Counted from the stretch's first letter, positions 49,229 through 61,699 are shown. The stretch: DNA of 64,000 bases from Ischnura elegans (GCF_921293095.1 NC_060251.1:100054566-100118565); one strand, 5' to 3'. Translations and numbers: made by a program. The notes: generated by a model not told the origin, from the letters alone.

Positions 49229-49769
49229 ACCTTTTTGTAACTTGGCTAGTGGCGCGCGGTCTGTGAGACCGCAAATTTTGTACAGGATTAGTTCCCTATT
49301 TATAGAAGTAGCTTATTGTTCTTCATCATTATTTATTTCTCTAGAGGTTTTATTTATATATTTTTTCACTATTTGATTGCTTTTTAGGTAAATTATTTTT
49401 CTTTTTGAAGAAAATAAAAACAAATTCAATCGTCCGCGAAAAGTGAAATGCATTAATTTTTTATAGCGAAAATAATATTTAATATTTTTTCAATAAAAGA
49501 GTTGTATAATTCTCAGTGAAACATAATACATACTCAAGCTTATACATTGTTACAAAAAAAATTCAGCTTTACATCTTTCCAATAATTTGGTTAGTCATAC
49601 AGGCACTAATATGTATCAAATATAACCTACCATTGAATAAATTGACAGCTATATTTTTACATGTACAAATGGAAAAAGACAAATACAAAATATTCTGGAA
49701 AGACAAGTTATTTGAATATACTATTTTTTTGCATCAAATCTGACTACGTGGGATATGCATTGACTTTCA

Positions 49770-51497
49770 CTAATGAAGGTCGTCAGAATTTATGTTCCCT
49801 ATCACACACTTATTACAAACAGAGTTTATATGCTCAAGGCACATGAATTTTCTGCACAAGTGGCATGCGTATCGAGTCTTTCTATTTTTGGAAATATCGC
49901 AGAAACTACAACGTCCAGAAACTCGGAGTGCTGACACTGAATCCTGCTCAGGAGGAATTTTCAGCATGGTTTGTATTCGTAGTCGTATAAGTTTTGGAAT
50001 ACTTAGGCATGCCTGTCGATAACGAAGTTGACTGTCCATAAGTTTATAGGCCAATTCTTCAATATATACCCTTCTCAAAATATTTTTATTTCTGTTAGCC
50101 TCAAATATAATCTATGAGTTTTTGGTAGCTACATTTAGAATAGTGTAAAAAATCACAACTGGCCAACGATTTGTGCTTCTTTGACAGTTATATGAACTGC
50201 ACATTTTATCTACAATGTCAACTCCTATTTTTCCTCTGTTGTAATCCATGATAATGGTTGGTTTATTTGTTTTTGAATCTATTTTTTTTATCATGGTGAA
50301 TACTCGACAATAAAAGAACTGCCTTATTCCGTTTGGGAACATATGAAACCAGAGTAATTTCTTTATGAAAACCAAACAATGAAGAATGCACTGCAAGATC
50401 TCGAGAATTGAGAAACTCAACAGGAACCTGTCTTTTGTTTTTCCGGAATGCTCCAATCATTGTTGTCTTATGTTCAGAGAGAAGAGTGGTCATCAATTCG
50501 AAACTGGTAAACCAATTATCTGTTACTACATTTCTGCCTGAACCTAAGATGCATTTACAAAGACGAGGAACCAAATCAACAGGTTTGTTACTGCATCTGT
50601 ATGGCCCTTCAGGTTGTGTGCCGACGTAAACCTTCATGTTCATCACATAAAATGTTTCAGCGCATGCAACTGCTTCTATTTTGATGCCGTATTTATTTGG
50701 TTTATTTGGGATAAACTGCCTAAAACAACATTTTCCCCTAAATTCTGGGAGCATCTCATCCACTGTGACCGTTGGTGAAACTGTAACACCTTTCTGGGAT
50801 TTGGAAACAAAATTATCAAACACTTGTCTAATTGGAGAGAGCTTGTCAGATTTGAGCCTATCTACTCTCGTTTTTTGTCATCAAATCGAGGGCATCTAAG
50901 CAGAAATCTAAATCTGAATTCACTGGTGAGGAGTCTACAAACTTCAATAGAGGATCCATTGGTTTTGAACAAATCTTTGGCGTTCATGCGACAACATTTT
51001 CTAATCCCACATAGAAGTAGTAAACCAATCAAACCTTCTATTTCACATGTATTTGTTTCATAGGCATATCTCTCTCTCTTGTAGTTACTTTTGATAGACC
51101 TTATGTTCTGATTGGTACATTTTACAATTATTTCAATGATTTCATTACTTACAAAATACCTCCAGCATTCCTCGACGGTTTTCAATTTTCGAGTTTCAGG
51201 TGTGACTGATGGCAATGTAGTTCTGATTATGTCACACTTTCTTGCTCGAGAAAGGAGTGGAGGGTCGCTTCTCCAATGTGTGCCATCCTTTCCCTTGTAC
51301 TGCTGGCCTTGAGTCCCGTCGTCGTTTGATGCTTCGTAGCCATCCAGATCAGAATCGCTGAATTCCTGCTCTGTGTCTGTCACATCGTCTTGGGTATCAA
51401 CATGATCCTCCTCATTTTCATCTGCCGAATCATCACCTTCCTCTTCAACTTCCTCTAAATATCGCTGGATCCGTCTCTCCGCTTTCTCGTAATTCAT
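49770..51497 (-). pseudogene. piggyBac-like transposase, two frameshifts and one stop
   Basis: The product would be a DDD-type transposase of about 575 residues, near the family's usual length. It starts at 51497 with an acidic N-terminus (EEVEEEGDDSADENEED), normal for the family. The catalytic Asp positions are visible: VDEMLPEFRGK (Asp codon 50760-50758), TDNWFTS (50520-50518) and GVDIVDK (50219-50217, with the second Asp at 50210-50208). The C-terminus has the Cys-rich zinc-binding tail (CSFC, CHLC, CLEH, CNKC). Lesions: one base is missing in an A6 run near 50870, one is extra in an A8 run near 50285, and a TAG lies at 50114-50112. The first and third segments share one frame, so the two indels offset each other. 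Both lie in homopolymers, so sequencing error is possible; the TAG is not explained that way. Confidence 0.93.
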
Positions 51498-52050
51498 CCC
51501 TACTTGATAACAATCAACGTGGAAAATATTATTTTTCTCATTGTAAATCCTGTAACATGGGCATGAGAATACAAGTAAATGAGATTGAGAACTAATTCAA
51601 AATACCAGCAATATTTTGGACGACTTCCAAAAAACCAGTTGTGTGGGTATCCGAGACAGCAGCGCTTTCATATAAAGTTTACAAGGCTCAGCGTAGAATT
51701 TACTCCCTTCCAGTCAACACTGTATTTTATCAAAAAACGTTCAAAATATATAATGTATAATTCTAAACCTTATCAAGACACAATAATATAAAAAATTCTA
51801 ATAGTGAAGGTAATATACCAGCAGAATGATGGGCGACACAGCAAAAGTCAATTCAGCGGGTACCTGATGAGGGAGCTACTCTCGTATAGCGTGTGTATTT
51901 AATGTAAACCCACCGTGGAATGACTAAAAAGCCTCGTAAAGCGCACAGCAGAACACATGCCTGTCGTAATGAAATGGATGCAAAGTAATGAAACGGAGAA
52001 AGAGCACTATGTCAGTTACGGCGTCAGGCAGTCGAAGAATGGCATAAGAA

Positions 52051-52075
52051 GTGGCGCGGGTCTCTGAGACCGCAA
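52051..52075. repeat. Subterminal palindrome of the piggyBac element
   Basis: GTGGCGCGGGTCTCTGAGAC then CGC repeats the palindromic motif next to the right TIR (52211-52237) and the one inside the left end (49249-49272). Repeated subterminal motifs are known transposase-binding sites in this family; binding here is inferred. Confidence 0.6.
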
Positions 52076-52232
52076 CTATGTTTTATGCACAAAGTATACA
52101 TTTTAGTCTAAATCTCTCTAACCAACAGGAAAGAAGTTCCCAAGATAGACAAATTAACGAAAGGATATCCACATTTGTATTCTAACAAAAAAGTTGTAGA
52201 CCGCAAAGCAGGTGCGCGGTCTCAGAGACCGC

Positions 52233-52249
52233 GCGCCACTCCCGGAGTG
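52233..52249 (-). repeat. piggyBac-family right TIR
   Basis: Reverse complement of 49212-49228, followed directly by TTAA at 52250-52253. Confidence 0.95.
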
Positions 52250-52389
52250 TTAAGGCTTGTGTAGTTTTTCAATTCCTGCCGCGTTAACGGTGATGAAATA
52301 CACAGGAATTGCCCTGAGAAAATGGAGCCAAGTGCTTGATACTCGTACCAAGAGCCTCTGAAAATTTTCCATGGGAATTAAGGAATTTC

Positions 52390-52470
52390 ATAAGTATAGT
52401 GACCTGCGAAGTGGCTCGGAAAGCCAAAGGTCCGTGGTTCGAATCCCGATCCAGGGAATTTTTTCTCATG
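52390..52470 (+). mobile_element. tRNA-derived SINE-like head
   Basis: GTGACCTGCGAAGTGGCTCG as A-box region, then GTGGTTCGAATCCCG as a canonical B-box at tRNA spacing, followed by ATCCAGGGAATTTTTTCTCA. No acceptor pairing. It lies between the piggyBac and hAT-like elements. Confidence 0.5.
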
Positions 52471-52595
52471 GCAATTCATGCAGGCTATAATGCTATCTAT
52501 GTTAGACGCGATATATCTGCTGTATAATTATAAATTCGTATAATTAACTACCTCAAAGCCAATATATCGGCTCGTGGCACTCAGAGGGTTAGACG

Positions 52596-53249
52596 CAGGG
52601 ATGGCAACAGAAACTACACGAAAGTCAAAAGCAGTAAAATTACAAAGGTTTCGTTCCCCAGAACGAAATGTAGAAACGAAACGAAATGGATTTAAACCTG
52701 GGGAGCTAAACACAGGATTGAAACAAAATTGAACTCACAACTACTTCGGGTCGAAGCTAAGCTAAAATTCTGGGACGAAAGAAAACATAGATAATGTTTC
52801 GCACCGGATGGAACACGTGACTCACCTTCGAAAAGTTTAGTTTCGACCCACACCAAGTGCGAAGTGTGGTTGACTGAAGTAATGGTTCGTCCTACCGTCA
52901 TCAGATGCATGGGACATTCGTGTTTTTACCACAATCAGGAGAACGGTGAACGCAAACTGGCCATTTGAATTTTAAGCTCGATGTTTTAACCTCTCTACAC
53001 GTATGTCAAACGTAATGGGTCCCTTTTATCTCCGTCCACTCCACTTTTGGGATCAAATTCGAACTTTGAGCAGCGGAGTTTCGATTAATTTAGTTTCGTT
53101 CCCAGGAGTAAAGTTTCGTCCCGGGTCGAAACTAAACTCCTTGGTGATTTTAATTTCATCCGGGAACGAAACTTAACTTTAACCTAGTAATTTCGTTTCC
53201 CTCCGGGTCGAAGCAAAACATTTTCGTTTCGTTTCACTTGCCACACCTG
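52596..53249. mobile_element. Non-autonomous hAT-like element, 654 bp
   Basis: The ends read CAGGGATGGCAACAGAAAC and, in reverse complement, CAGGTGTGGCAAGTGAAAC, 15 of 19 identical and starting CAGG as hAT elements often do. They are flanked by 8-bp sequences gttagacg (52588-52595) and gttaaacg (53250-53257), matching 7 of 8, the hAT duplication length. The interior carries many copies of TTTCGTTCCC-type motifs in both orientations and no coding frame. Confidence 0.75.
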
Positions 53250-53795
53250 GTTAAACGTTTCATCGAAATCATACAGGCCTTACACTGAGAAACATTTAAG
53301 TACAGGATTATCATAAAAGAGTGGTGTTGTTTCATTCATTAATTGGTAAATTGGACACCCATCAGGAAAAGCGGAAGGATTTCTCGCAAAAGTTGGATTT
53401 CTAGGTAAAATTGGCTTCTGAGAAGAAAACTAATACTTAAAAGATAAATCATATGACATATTGAATACGATAAATCAGCTACATACCGAGGAAGAAAGGA
53501 ATAGGCTAAGAAATAGTTCATATTTAGTTTTAAAATATATAACTATGTACATTACGCGTTTATCCAAGTATATTTGAATCATTGGTATGAGCTGTATTAC
53601 AAATAATATAGTATTTTAATTATGAAAAACAGAAAGACTTTAAGATTCACTGGGTTTTCTAATATATTTTCTTAAATCTAGGTGTTCTTAAAGGATCTCT
53701 CTATATGTGAGGACCCGCTGACCAGTCATAGACACTTAGTGCTTTTGAAATATCTCTTATAGTACTAATCATCGCTACTTATGAAAAACTGCAAA

Positions 53796-54161
53796 TCAGT
53801 TCTTTAAACCCTGAAAATTTTCTGCTTTGATCGAAGCGAATGTGTCACAGTATTTCTCCACAGATGCATAAATTCCTTGGCTCAATGGCCCGAGTGTCAA
53901 CGATTCAAGTCTCTCATAGACTCCGATATCTATTTGCCTTTCACTAAGAGTTCTATTCAGTTGTAAATTGAAACAATTCAGTGAGAGGACGCAAGGTTCC
54001 TCCTTCACGGGCTCAATCATCATATTTGCCCTCAAGGAGTCCATTATGGTAATAGGACCAATAATACCTAATAAGAATACTTCTCTTTGAAGGAGAATTA
54101 CCCTGATTAATTTCTCCGCGGTTGAACTATCTGTCGTATCATTAAAAGTTAGAATTATCAT
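53796..54161 (-). CDS. Unrecognised 121-codon open frame
   Basis: The frame starts MIILTFNDTTDSSTAEKLIR and ends IKAENFQGLKN. It is protein-like in composition, with an Ile/Leu-rich stretch near residues 20-45 that could be one membrane or core segment, and two Cys. I recognise no family and see no good splice sites around it. It could be a single exon, a transposon remnant or chance. Confidence 0.25.
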   Translation of the reverse strand: MIILTFNDTTDSSTAEKLIRVILLQREVFLLGIIGPITIMDSLRANMMIEPVKEEPCVLSLNCFNLQLNRTLSERQIDIGVYERLESLTLGPLSQGIYASVEKYCDTFASIKAENFQGLKN

Positions 54162-57100
54162 GATTTAGAGAGAATATTCAATTGAATAGATCTCAATGAA
54201 CAAGAAAAACAATTTATACGCATTCACGAACGTGGAATTGGATGGAATGAAATTTTAAGAAAAGGAGGCAAGAAGTGGCTTTAATATTATGATATCATAA
54301 TTATCACATAAATTTAGTGTAAAAATAGCAACAATATTTATTCAAAATTTGAAAAAGATTTCAGGCGAAAAATAGCCATGTTTTATAGAAACATGCAATA
54401 AAATAATTTTTTAAATTTAACATGAAAGTAAAAATATTATTAATCGATAATCCATTTCTATGATCAGAAGGTTATCATCTATTCAAATATTCACTATATT
54501 CTCGTTTTATCAGAACTTAAAGCCTTACCTTAGTATGCAAAGTGACTAAATTCCAAAGAAAATTATATACTCCCGTGTTCATCAACTTAATATAAAATAA
54601 ACGCGCTCATATGAATACTATATCAAATTAAATTGTAACGGCAAGATGGTGATTTAAAAAATTCACAGCTTCTTTTGTTCTGTATAATTTCGAATGTGGT
54701 TTATGTACAAAAATAGAAATTTTAGAATAAATAGAAACATTAGTTCAAATTTTCCCATACTTGTAAAATGAAATGCCAGGTTCTTCTTCGATTTGCTCTG
54801 CCCTCAAATGTCTCTGTATCTAATCAGGTCGATGCTTTGGAAATTACCAACAGAAGTAAATATTTGATATTAGTTAGATGAATTTTTTTTAACCAATGAT
54901 AGGGTCCTAATGCAAAATAATGGTAAAATGGAGCAAAGTTAATGTGAGAGATTACGCTATAGCCAAATAAGCCTCGAGGATGTTAACTGATGAAATGGGT
55001 CTAGGCTCACGCTGAGATGAAACTCCATCAGTCATGCATGGTGGGAGAGGCAGACTACAACTAATTAGCCTGAGGGTTTAGTGACAGTGGGGATAGAATA
55101 GTTCGGTGCCTTGAGATACGGGTATTATGGAGACCTGAGGTCGAGAACTGCGAAGCTAGGAATGTAAAAGCAGAGTGCTGGTAGTGGCAAGAGAGGAGAT
55201 GAAATTTAGGAGAAGAGATTTTGAAGAGCCTAATAGGCTAACATACTGGTATTTTGAGCTGGTTGATGGATGATATATCTTAGGCTAGTTGAAATGGAGT
55301 TACTATGTAAGGCGTTATAAAAATGGCGTTATAAAAATTTTTAATGATTAAACCACTGAAAAAATGCCTTCAAGATATCAATATGAAAAAAGATAGATAT
55401 TAAGGGAGACGGTTTGCAAGACAAAAACCACTTAATTATATCTTATCAGTTATTAATTAATGCATTAATAAAATACCGTAAATTTGAGGCATCACTTTGT
55501 TCAAGTAGTTTACATTCATTTTAGAATAAATATTTTATTCTTCTACCGTATTTTTGTCATTAATCCTATGCATTTCATCACTTCACGACTTCATACATGC
55601 ATGGTGGTAAAACGCATTTAACGAATAAAATATAGTGTAGAAGAATGCACAGTTTATATTTAAATGATTATTTGAATTTGACTTCTGAGAAATTACCTCT
55701 AAGGTATCTGAAAAAACTTGTAATGAATGGATGAATTCCAATCAAATATAAACAATCTGTGTTGGCAACGACTAGCCTGTGCTCTGTGTAGCTTTCAAGA
55801 AACCTTTCTCCTCTTTGATTGCTATTTTTCTACCGTTTTCACCTTCATCGACGACGGCATTCCAATCTCTCAGGATAATAAAATATCCTTCCTCTCTCAG
55901 CCACTTAGTCACCTCAGTAATATCTTGCTAGACGTCCTCCACTTCTTCATATTCATAATGAGATATAGACATTACTCTCGCACCACTTAAGTTGCTCCGG
56001 CTTTGGTCTCTCTCATAAAAAATTTCCTCTCGTTAAACTGCACGATTTTTTAACACGCATTCGATGCTCTTCGTAAGCATTACTCTCACCCCAGCATTGC
56101 CATTTAGCGACCCTGTGAGAATAATTTTGTAGCTTCCAGTCCAAAAGTCTCCTTCTTGAGGCCACTTCATTTCACTAATGCCTATTGCTCGGCGTTTATT
56201 ATTCGCATTTCCACTTCGACTTCTCTAGTCTTTCGCAAGTGCGAAGCAATGTAACGCTGCAAGTCTTTATCCTAAAAATTCTATCATATTTGACCGATGT
56301 ACCGCCACGTGTAATCCCCGCCCGAAGATCGGAATGTGGAACTTGTGTACCCCCGCATTATTTTGCTCGAGATAATTCCCCTATGTTATTCCACTATGCT
56401 ATATATAATAATGAGTGGAGTAGCTGCGACTCCTTGGGATAATAATGTGGTGGTTTCCCCTTACCTTCCATATCACAGCACTACAGCCGTTAAAGCAAAA
56501 GTTATCAAGCCTTAAATGAAATGTGCGTCGATGTTCCGGCCAATATGGTCTCCACCTTAACATACACGAAGAAAAGCTGCTGCCCTCTCTCCCAGGCGAT
56601 GAGAGGCACAGCTGTAAGCAATCCTCCGTCGCCAACAACTACGCCTCTCACGGAATCTTCTCAGGCTTATCAAATATCATACAGGTGGGCTATCTTACCC
56701 AAGCGTAGAACAAAACTCCCTCAGATCGCCGACCCTTTTTGTTCACGGCAGCTTATTCGACGAGTAATCTCGCTTATCTTGAAGCTAACCTATGTATCTA
56801 GAGGTCGACCCACCTTCCGCAACCCAGTATACCTCAAGCTTAGCCACGAGCTAAAAATACAAGCGAGAAATATAGCATTATTACCCATTTCAATTAAGTG
56901 GGAATGAAAAATTTCCTTTTTCGCTGATGGAGATAGTTTCCGTTGCTAGCAGTGAATAGAACTATTTACTCTAAAATTTAAACTCAAAATTTCTCAATTG
57001 GACCAAATGATGCCACTTTAATTAATTATTACATACGTGTTATCATGGTAAAAATAAACTAGTATGCGTAAAAACATTGAATAAAATTAGGGGTCAAATT

Positions 57101-60039
57101 TTACCCCTTGCTATCTTTTTTGAGAATCAAAAACTCTGTACTTTAAGCGTTAACCGCATTTACTGATCGCAAAAGGGATAGCAAATTATAATCATAGTTT
57201 GCCACTTTTATACAAAAAAACTGGAGCCACTGTTGAAATATGCCCTAATACGACTTCATGTCAACAAAGTTTTAACTCCACCTCGATTTATTAAATAGCT
57301 ACAGAGGGCTATTGTAAATTATCGCAAAGAAGGAGGCCTATTCTGGAAGATCAACAGTTTTTTTTACAGATGCTATGGCAGAAAGCGTCGATTGTATGAA
57401 ATATCTGAGAACCATGCAATTTAATTGTATGACGCTGATCGCGTAAAATATCCGAGTACACCACGAAAGAAACATGAAATCTCATTGGAAAAAATTTCGC
57501 TCCAACTGGATTGATGAAGACGGAAATGGGGTATTCCGAAATGTTTCGCAAAGAAGACAACAGACCCTGAAAGGCATCCTGAGCTGAGCTAAATTATTTA
57601 CATCTTCACGGAGAGAGAGGGGCATTTTGAGTGTAACAGAATGCTGGAATAAGATCGAAAGAGCCCTTAATCGGACCCCCGGCGTTATCACCCGCATATC
57701 GCATTGAGATTTCACAGGGGGATAAGAAGGCCCTGGGGAGAGGGTCCGATTCCGAATCAACACTTCCACTTGGCCAATCCCCCTTTCCACTCACGCGGCT
57801 AATTCGATAAACGGCAGTGGAGATTTCCCCTGATTTCACTCTCCGCCACGGGATTTACGAGGGCGCTCCCAAGCCACGCTGTGTTTTACTCAATCACGTT
57901 TCGCATCGCTCTTGCGGAATCCGACAAAAACTTTTTTTTTGCACATACCCTTCACGCAAGAAAACGACAGAAGCTTATTCTTTTTTTAGTACGATGCAAG
58001 TTTCGTAATCTCCTCTGCAATACTTGCTGTTTAGATAACGTTTCCATCGCATTACGCATTTTTAATGGGCGAATTTCATTAAATACAAAGATTCAAGCGT
58101 GATGAAGTGGAATTCTTCCATATTGAAATAAATAGTTGCAATTATCCACGATTATGAAATTCATTGCGACCAAAGTTTCAATGTTACTAAATCATCGTCA
58201 AGGTGAAAATCATCTTTGTTATGATGTATGTCAACTTTAAGATGATTAAAACCTAAGTCGCCATAAATTTATCATCATGGAAAGTTGCTAGTACTTTTTC
58301 AATAGAGAATTTTAATCTTGCATTCGATGTCTGCTACATGTAACTGTGACGTTCACTATTTTCCAACCAAGGTTAATTCCATGGCTATATTTAATTCACA
58401 AATAACACCGCATGGTCTTATTGCATCCAAAATTATTTGTAACTCCAAAGTATCAGGCCTTAATAATCGAAATTAACCCAAAAAAAATTGAAACACTAGT
58501 TTCCGTTTTTTCACCGTATCTCCAGTTTTTGTGTATGCAAAAATGTTTTCTTTTTTTAAAAATGAAACCACTACGTTCTACCATTCTCATTTTTTTTCAA
58601 CAATTTTCACCAAACGCTAAAATTTTACGTAAACTTGAAGATTTCAAAGATAAGTTAAAAAATTTAGGAGACAAAAGACACGCCGAAAAATATATGTTGT
58701 TACCCTTACATCAATGTGTAATCCTAATTTGTTTTCAGATTTAAAAAAATGGCGGATCACAGTCAAAATATGAATAACTGCTTTACGCCATTTTCACATT
58801 TATATTCCATAAGGCTATTGGATTTGATTGTTAAGGACAACGATTATTGATAAGTTTGTAATATTATTAATTGAGAAGGGATATTTAAAAAAATGCCTTT
58901 GGCAGTTAGAATGGTCTTAATTAATATTTCTAACAATACTGTTAATTTCTTCAAGCTTTGAGAAATACAGCACCTGCCAAAAATGATTTTTTTCATACCT
59001 ACTGACTCTAACTAACGCCAGCGTTTGAGTAAAATTCCCAATAGCTACGAGAACATGACAGAATATACTGAGAAATATTTTCGACGAAGCGATGGCACAT
59101 CATCATTGTTGATGCCAGCAATAACATTTCCCTGATGCTTAATTTCTCAATCGGAGCATGTTAGACAATACATACGAGTTGTGTGCGGCACCGAGAGAGA
59201 GAATTAATTCGGATTAATTCCTTAATGAGAGGCCGGTTTCCATGAATGTAGCGCTGTACATATATGCCTACATTCGTGCAATTCAAATGGTTAGTCCAAC
59301 TCAGTGGAAATAAGTTGAGTTGTCAAAATATCTCGTCCGTTGACATCTGGTATTCGCTGAGACAGAGAAGGTACTAGAGAAACCACATTTAGAACAAGCG
59401 TTGGGGGCATCGGAGATTCAGAAATAAGAGATAATTGTTTTCAAAAGGAACCCAGAGAGATCATTAATTTCTCGGATATGAGTTTATTTAAAAAAAAGAA
59501 GAATCAGGCAAACGTTTCCACCATAATGATTGTTGCAGTAAATTTTCTGGAAAACGTTTTGCAGGAAACGAAATTTTTCACCTTTATTTTCAAGGATGTC
59601 GTGATGTCTTTGGATTTTTGAGGTTATTTCTACATTGAAAATTTGTATATTTTCAACACATCAATCGCGTTTTCACTCGTGATGCAAGACAGTTATCTTT
59701 TTATTTGCTAGGATATGATATTCTTATCGGCATGGCAAATTGAGTAAGCCTTAATCAACATGGAGGCAATTGATATTCTCATTAGAATGTAATCACAAAA
59801 AAATAATCCCCGAGTTAAAACCGTGTCGTAGAAAAAAACAAAAATGGATTAAAATAGGGAGCGCATTGCGTTATATTACAGTACCCGTACGTCAATGGTG
59901 GGGTTCATACAAAAGTAGCGTAGATCCTGGAAAAAATTAATAGCAAAAGTAGCGTGGGATTTGGCCGATTTTGAAATAGCGGTAAAATTAGCATAAGATT
60001 TGTATAGCGCGGTTTGTAGTCATTTTGTCCATGCCTTTC
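54162..60039. other. Long stretch without a supported gene
   Basis: Mostly AT-rich. A less AT-rich patch at 56.2-58.0 kb has open frames on both strands (for example 56521-56907 plus, 57482-57790 minus, 57606-57839 minus), but they overlap each other and show no domain. A plus-strand frame at 58412-58744 is Lys/Phe-rich and low in complexity. The 11-base phrase aaaagtagcgt occurs twice near 59.91 and 59.95 kb. Confidence 0.5.
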
Positions 60040-60225
60040 TCATCCGTATTTAGTTAATTTTAAGTATACCGGTACTAGCCACGGTGATAACTTTTACGGG
60101 AGTCACCCGCAATGCACAAATTGTGCATAAAATCCACAGAGAAAATCTTCTTGACCAGCATTCGAACCCGGATCTCCCGTTTTCCGGTCGAGTTCTTTAT
60201 ACAGTTAAGCTATCGAAACATCATT
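60040..60225 (-). mobile_element. tRNA-derived SINE, family E copy 2
   Basis: Minus strand: head TAGCTTAACTGTATAAAGAA, then CGGGAGATCCGGGTTCGAAT as B-box region; body with GCACAATTTGTGCATTGCGG and end ATCACCGTGGCTAGTACCGG, TACTTAAAA. Same order as 38280-38462. The central AATTTGTGCAT palindrome-like block is shared by both copies. Confidence 0.78.
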
Positions 60226-60371
60226 CCTACCTTTGGATATTTGTGGACACAACCGGACTAGGTGTTATGGACTACTGAGCATATGATGCCACAAGTAGTC
60301 CAAATCGTGCGCACAGCGCCACAGCCGAAGAGCAGGCCCGGACTTAGAACTCATAGAGTGTTCGCTCTTGA

Positions 60372-60412
60372 CTAATTTTAAGTAAACCGGGACTAGCTAC
60401 TGTGATACCTAT
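60372..60412 (-). mobile_element. SINE family E 3'-end fragment
   Basis: ctaattttaagtaaaccggg followed by actagctactgtgat repeats only the 3' end of family E. A lone 3' end is what a strongly 5'-truncated insertion leaves. Confidence 0.6.
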
Positions 60413-60925
60413 GAATTTCTTCTTAATTTTTTACCCCCTTGCCTCGTGGTCTTTGGGCTTGTTTTCTACTCAAAAACTCACTGATCTCTTCATGGGTTTA
60501 ATGGCCTCCCTCATCAGAGAAAGGAACTGTCGTATTTCCTTGACGAATGCTATATCTTCATCCAGGAAAACCTCGTGGCCTGGCTCCAATAGGGCATATT
60601 CCGCACCGGCTGATTGAACATTTCCCTATCTTTGGGTCCCTCGTGTTCTTTCTCTCTGCACGCGATGTCTTTTTCGGTACATGATTTCCCACAGGCGCTC
60701 TTACTCTCGTACACTCCTTCCCGCCGGTCGTCGGATATCTGGTCGCAGAGTTATTGGATGCCCAAATAAACAACATCATATCAAACGCTCCTATAAAAAC
60801 TGGCCATAATACAACATACCTTGATTCAACCTGCGGAATTCTTCAAAACAGGGAAAGAAAGTTTCCTCTAAACATAACCTCACATGGCGATAAAATCGAA
60901 AAAATAATATCTTTAGAAATAACAA
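60413..60925. other. No supported feature
   Basis: Overlapping open frames on both strands (60402-60617 plus, 60558-60779 minus, 60754-60951 plus) without recognisable domains. Confidence 0.5.
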
Positions 60926-61231
60926 GGGGAACGGGTTGGTGTGGTGGCTAAAGTGGTGGCTTCCCGCCCCGTGGGCTCGGGTTCAAATCCCGGCGGTGGC
61001 AAAGAATTATCAGAGACTGTCCCGATCCCTGCTTGGATGATGTGTGGAGGACATTTCAAGCGCAACAATCCGTCCGTCGGATGGGACGTTAAGCCGTGGT
61101 CCCCTTGGCGCCTTTCGTTAAGAGTAAGCTAATGGCGACGCCGGGTTTCTCTCCATCCTTCTTTACCTACCCTTCCCTCACGGCGCAAATGACCTCAACT
61201 GTCGTTCGCCTCCTCTAAATACCGCACCGAA
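60926..61231 (+). mobile_element. tRNA-derived SINE, family C copy 2
   Basis: The head is full length: GGTTGGTGTGGTGGCTAAAG, then GTGGGCTCGGGTTCAAATCC and CGGCGGTGGC. The body carries gatgggacgttaagccgtgg, gcgcctttcgtt, gccgggtttctctccatcct, ggcgcaaatg and ends cctcctctaaatacc. Homologous throughout to 24306-24583. Confidence 0.82.
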
Positions 61232-61699
61232 AGAAAATTAGCAGTCAGCTCAAAATTGGCGTACCCTAAAACCCCAGCATGTGGAGGAGAAGGTGATCTT
61301 ATGGAAGGGAGGCGAAACGCTTCGAACTGATGCAAGCATTAATCTCGAACGGAGTCAAGTCCCGAGCATAATTGCCAATTTTACCCTAACGGCCAATGTA
61401 ACGGTACTTCTCCAAAATGCCAAAAACCGACGTCCGCGCTGGAGCACCAAGTTTCAGTCGGACTGTAACTGGAAAATCATCTTGGGCACCACTGTTATGC
61501 AAAACAGGAGACGTTTAATTAAAAGGGATATAAAGTCAAAGTGGTTAAGGTAAGGTTGACTAGTCTTAGCTTCTCATCTTTGGAGACATACAGGTAGTTC
61601 AATCCCTTCTACCTAGATATTAAATGCTGTTTTTAACTGTGAACAATCATCCCGTGATTAACTTAAGGCCGGATGGTGATACTTGGTGGAACTTGGTGA
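61232..61699. other. No supported feature
   Basis: A plus-strand frame at 61281-61553 encodes 90 unrecognised residues. Nothing else was seen. Confidence 0.45.

Larger units (their letters stand above)
49212..52249 (-). mobile_element. Complete piggyBac-family transposon, 3038 bp, inactivated
   Basis: Both borders are visible. TTAA stands at 49208-49211 and 52250-52253, the target site of piggyBac elements. Inside lie perfect 17-bp TIRs, CACTCCGGGAGTGGCGC at 49212-49228 and its reverse complement at 52233-52249. The 13 outer bases of the TIR are themselves a palindrome around one base. Subterminal copies of GCGGTCTCnGAGACCGC-type palindromes sit at about 49254-49272, 52055-52074 and 52214-52234. 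The only gene is a minus-strand transposase with three lesions. Identical TIRs indicate a fairly young insertion. Confidence 0.95.

Noticed and set aside
50408..51312. Plus-strand open frames of 66-79 codons
   Set aside because: Antisense shadows of the piggyBac transposase.
51860..51890. CTGATGA followed by a short stem inside the piggyBac element
   Set aside because: The required GAAAC is absent after the stem, so it does not fit the hammerhead-like layout.
52890..52915. Minus-strand CTGATGA near a GAAC
   Set aside because: No stem II and no GAAAC; it lies inside the hAT-like element.
56521..56907. 128-codon plus-strand open frame with an overlapping 79-codon minus-strand frame
   Set aside because: No domain, no splice context, and composition does not separate it from chance in a less AT-rich patch.
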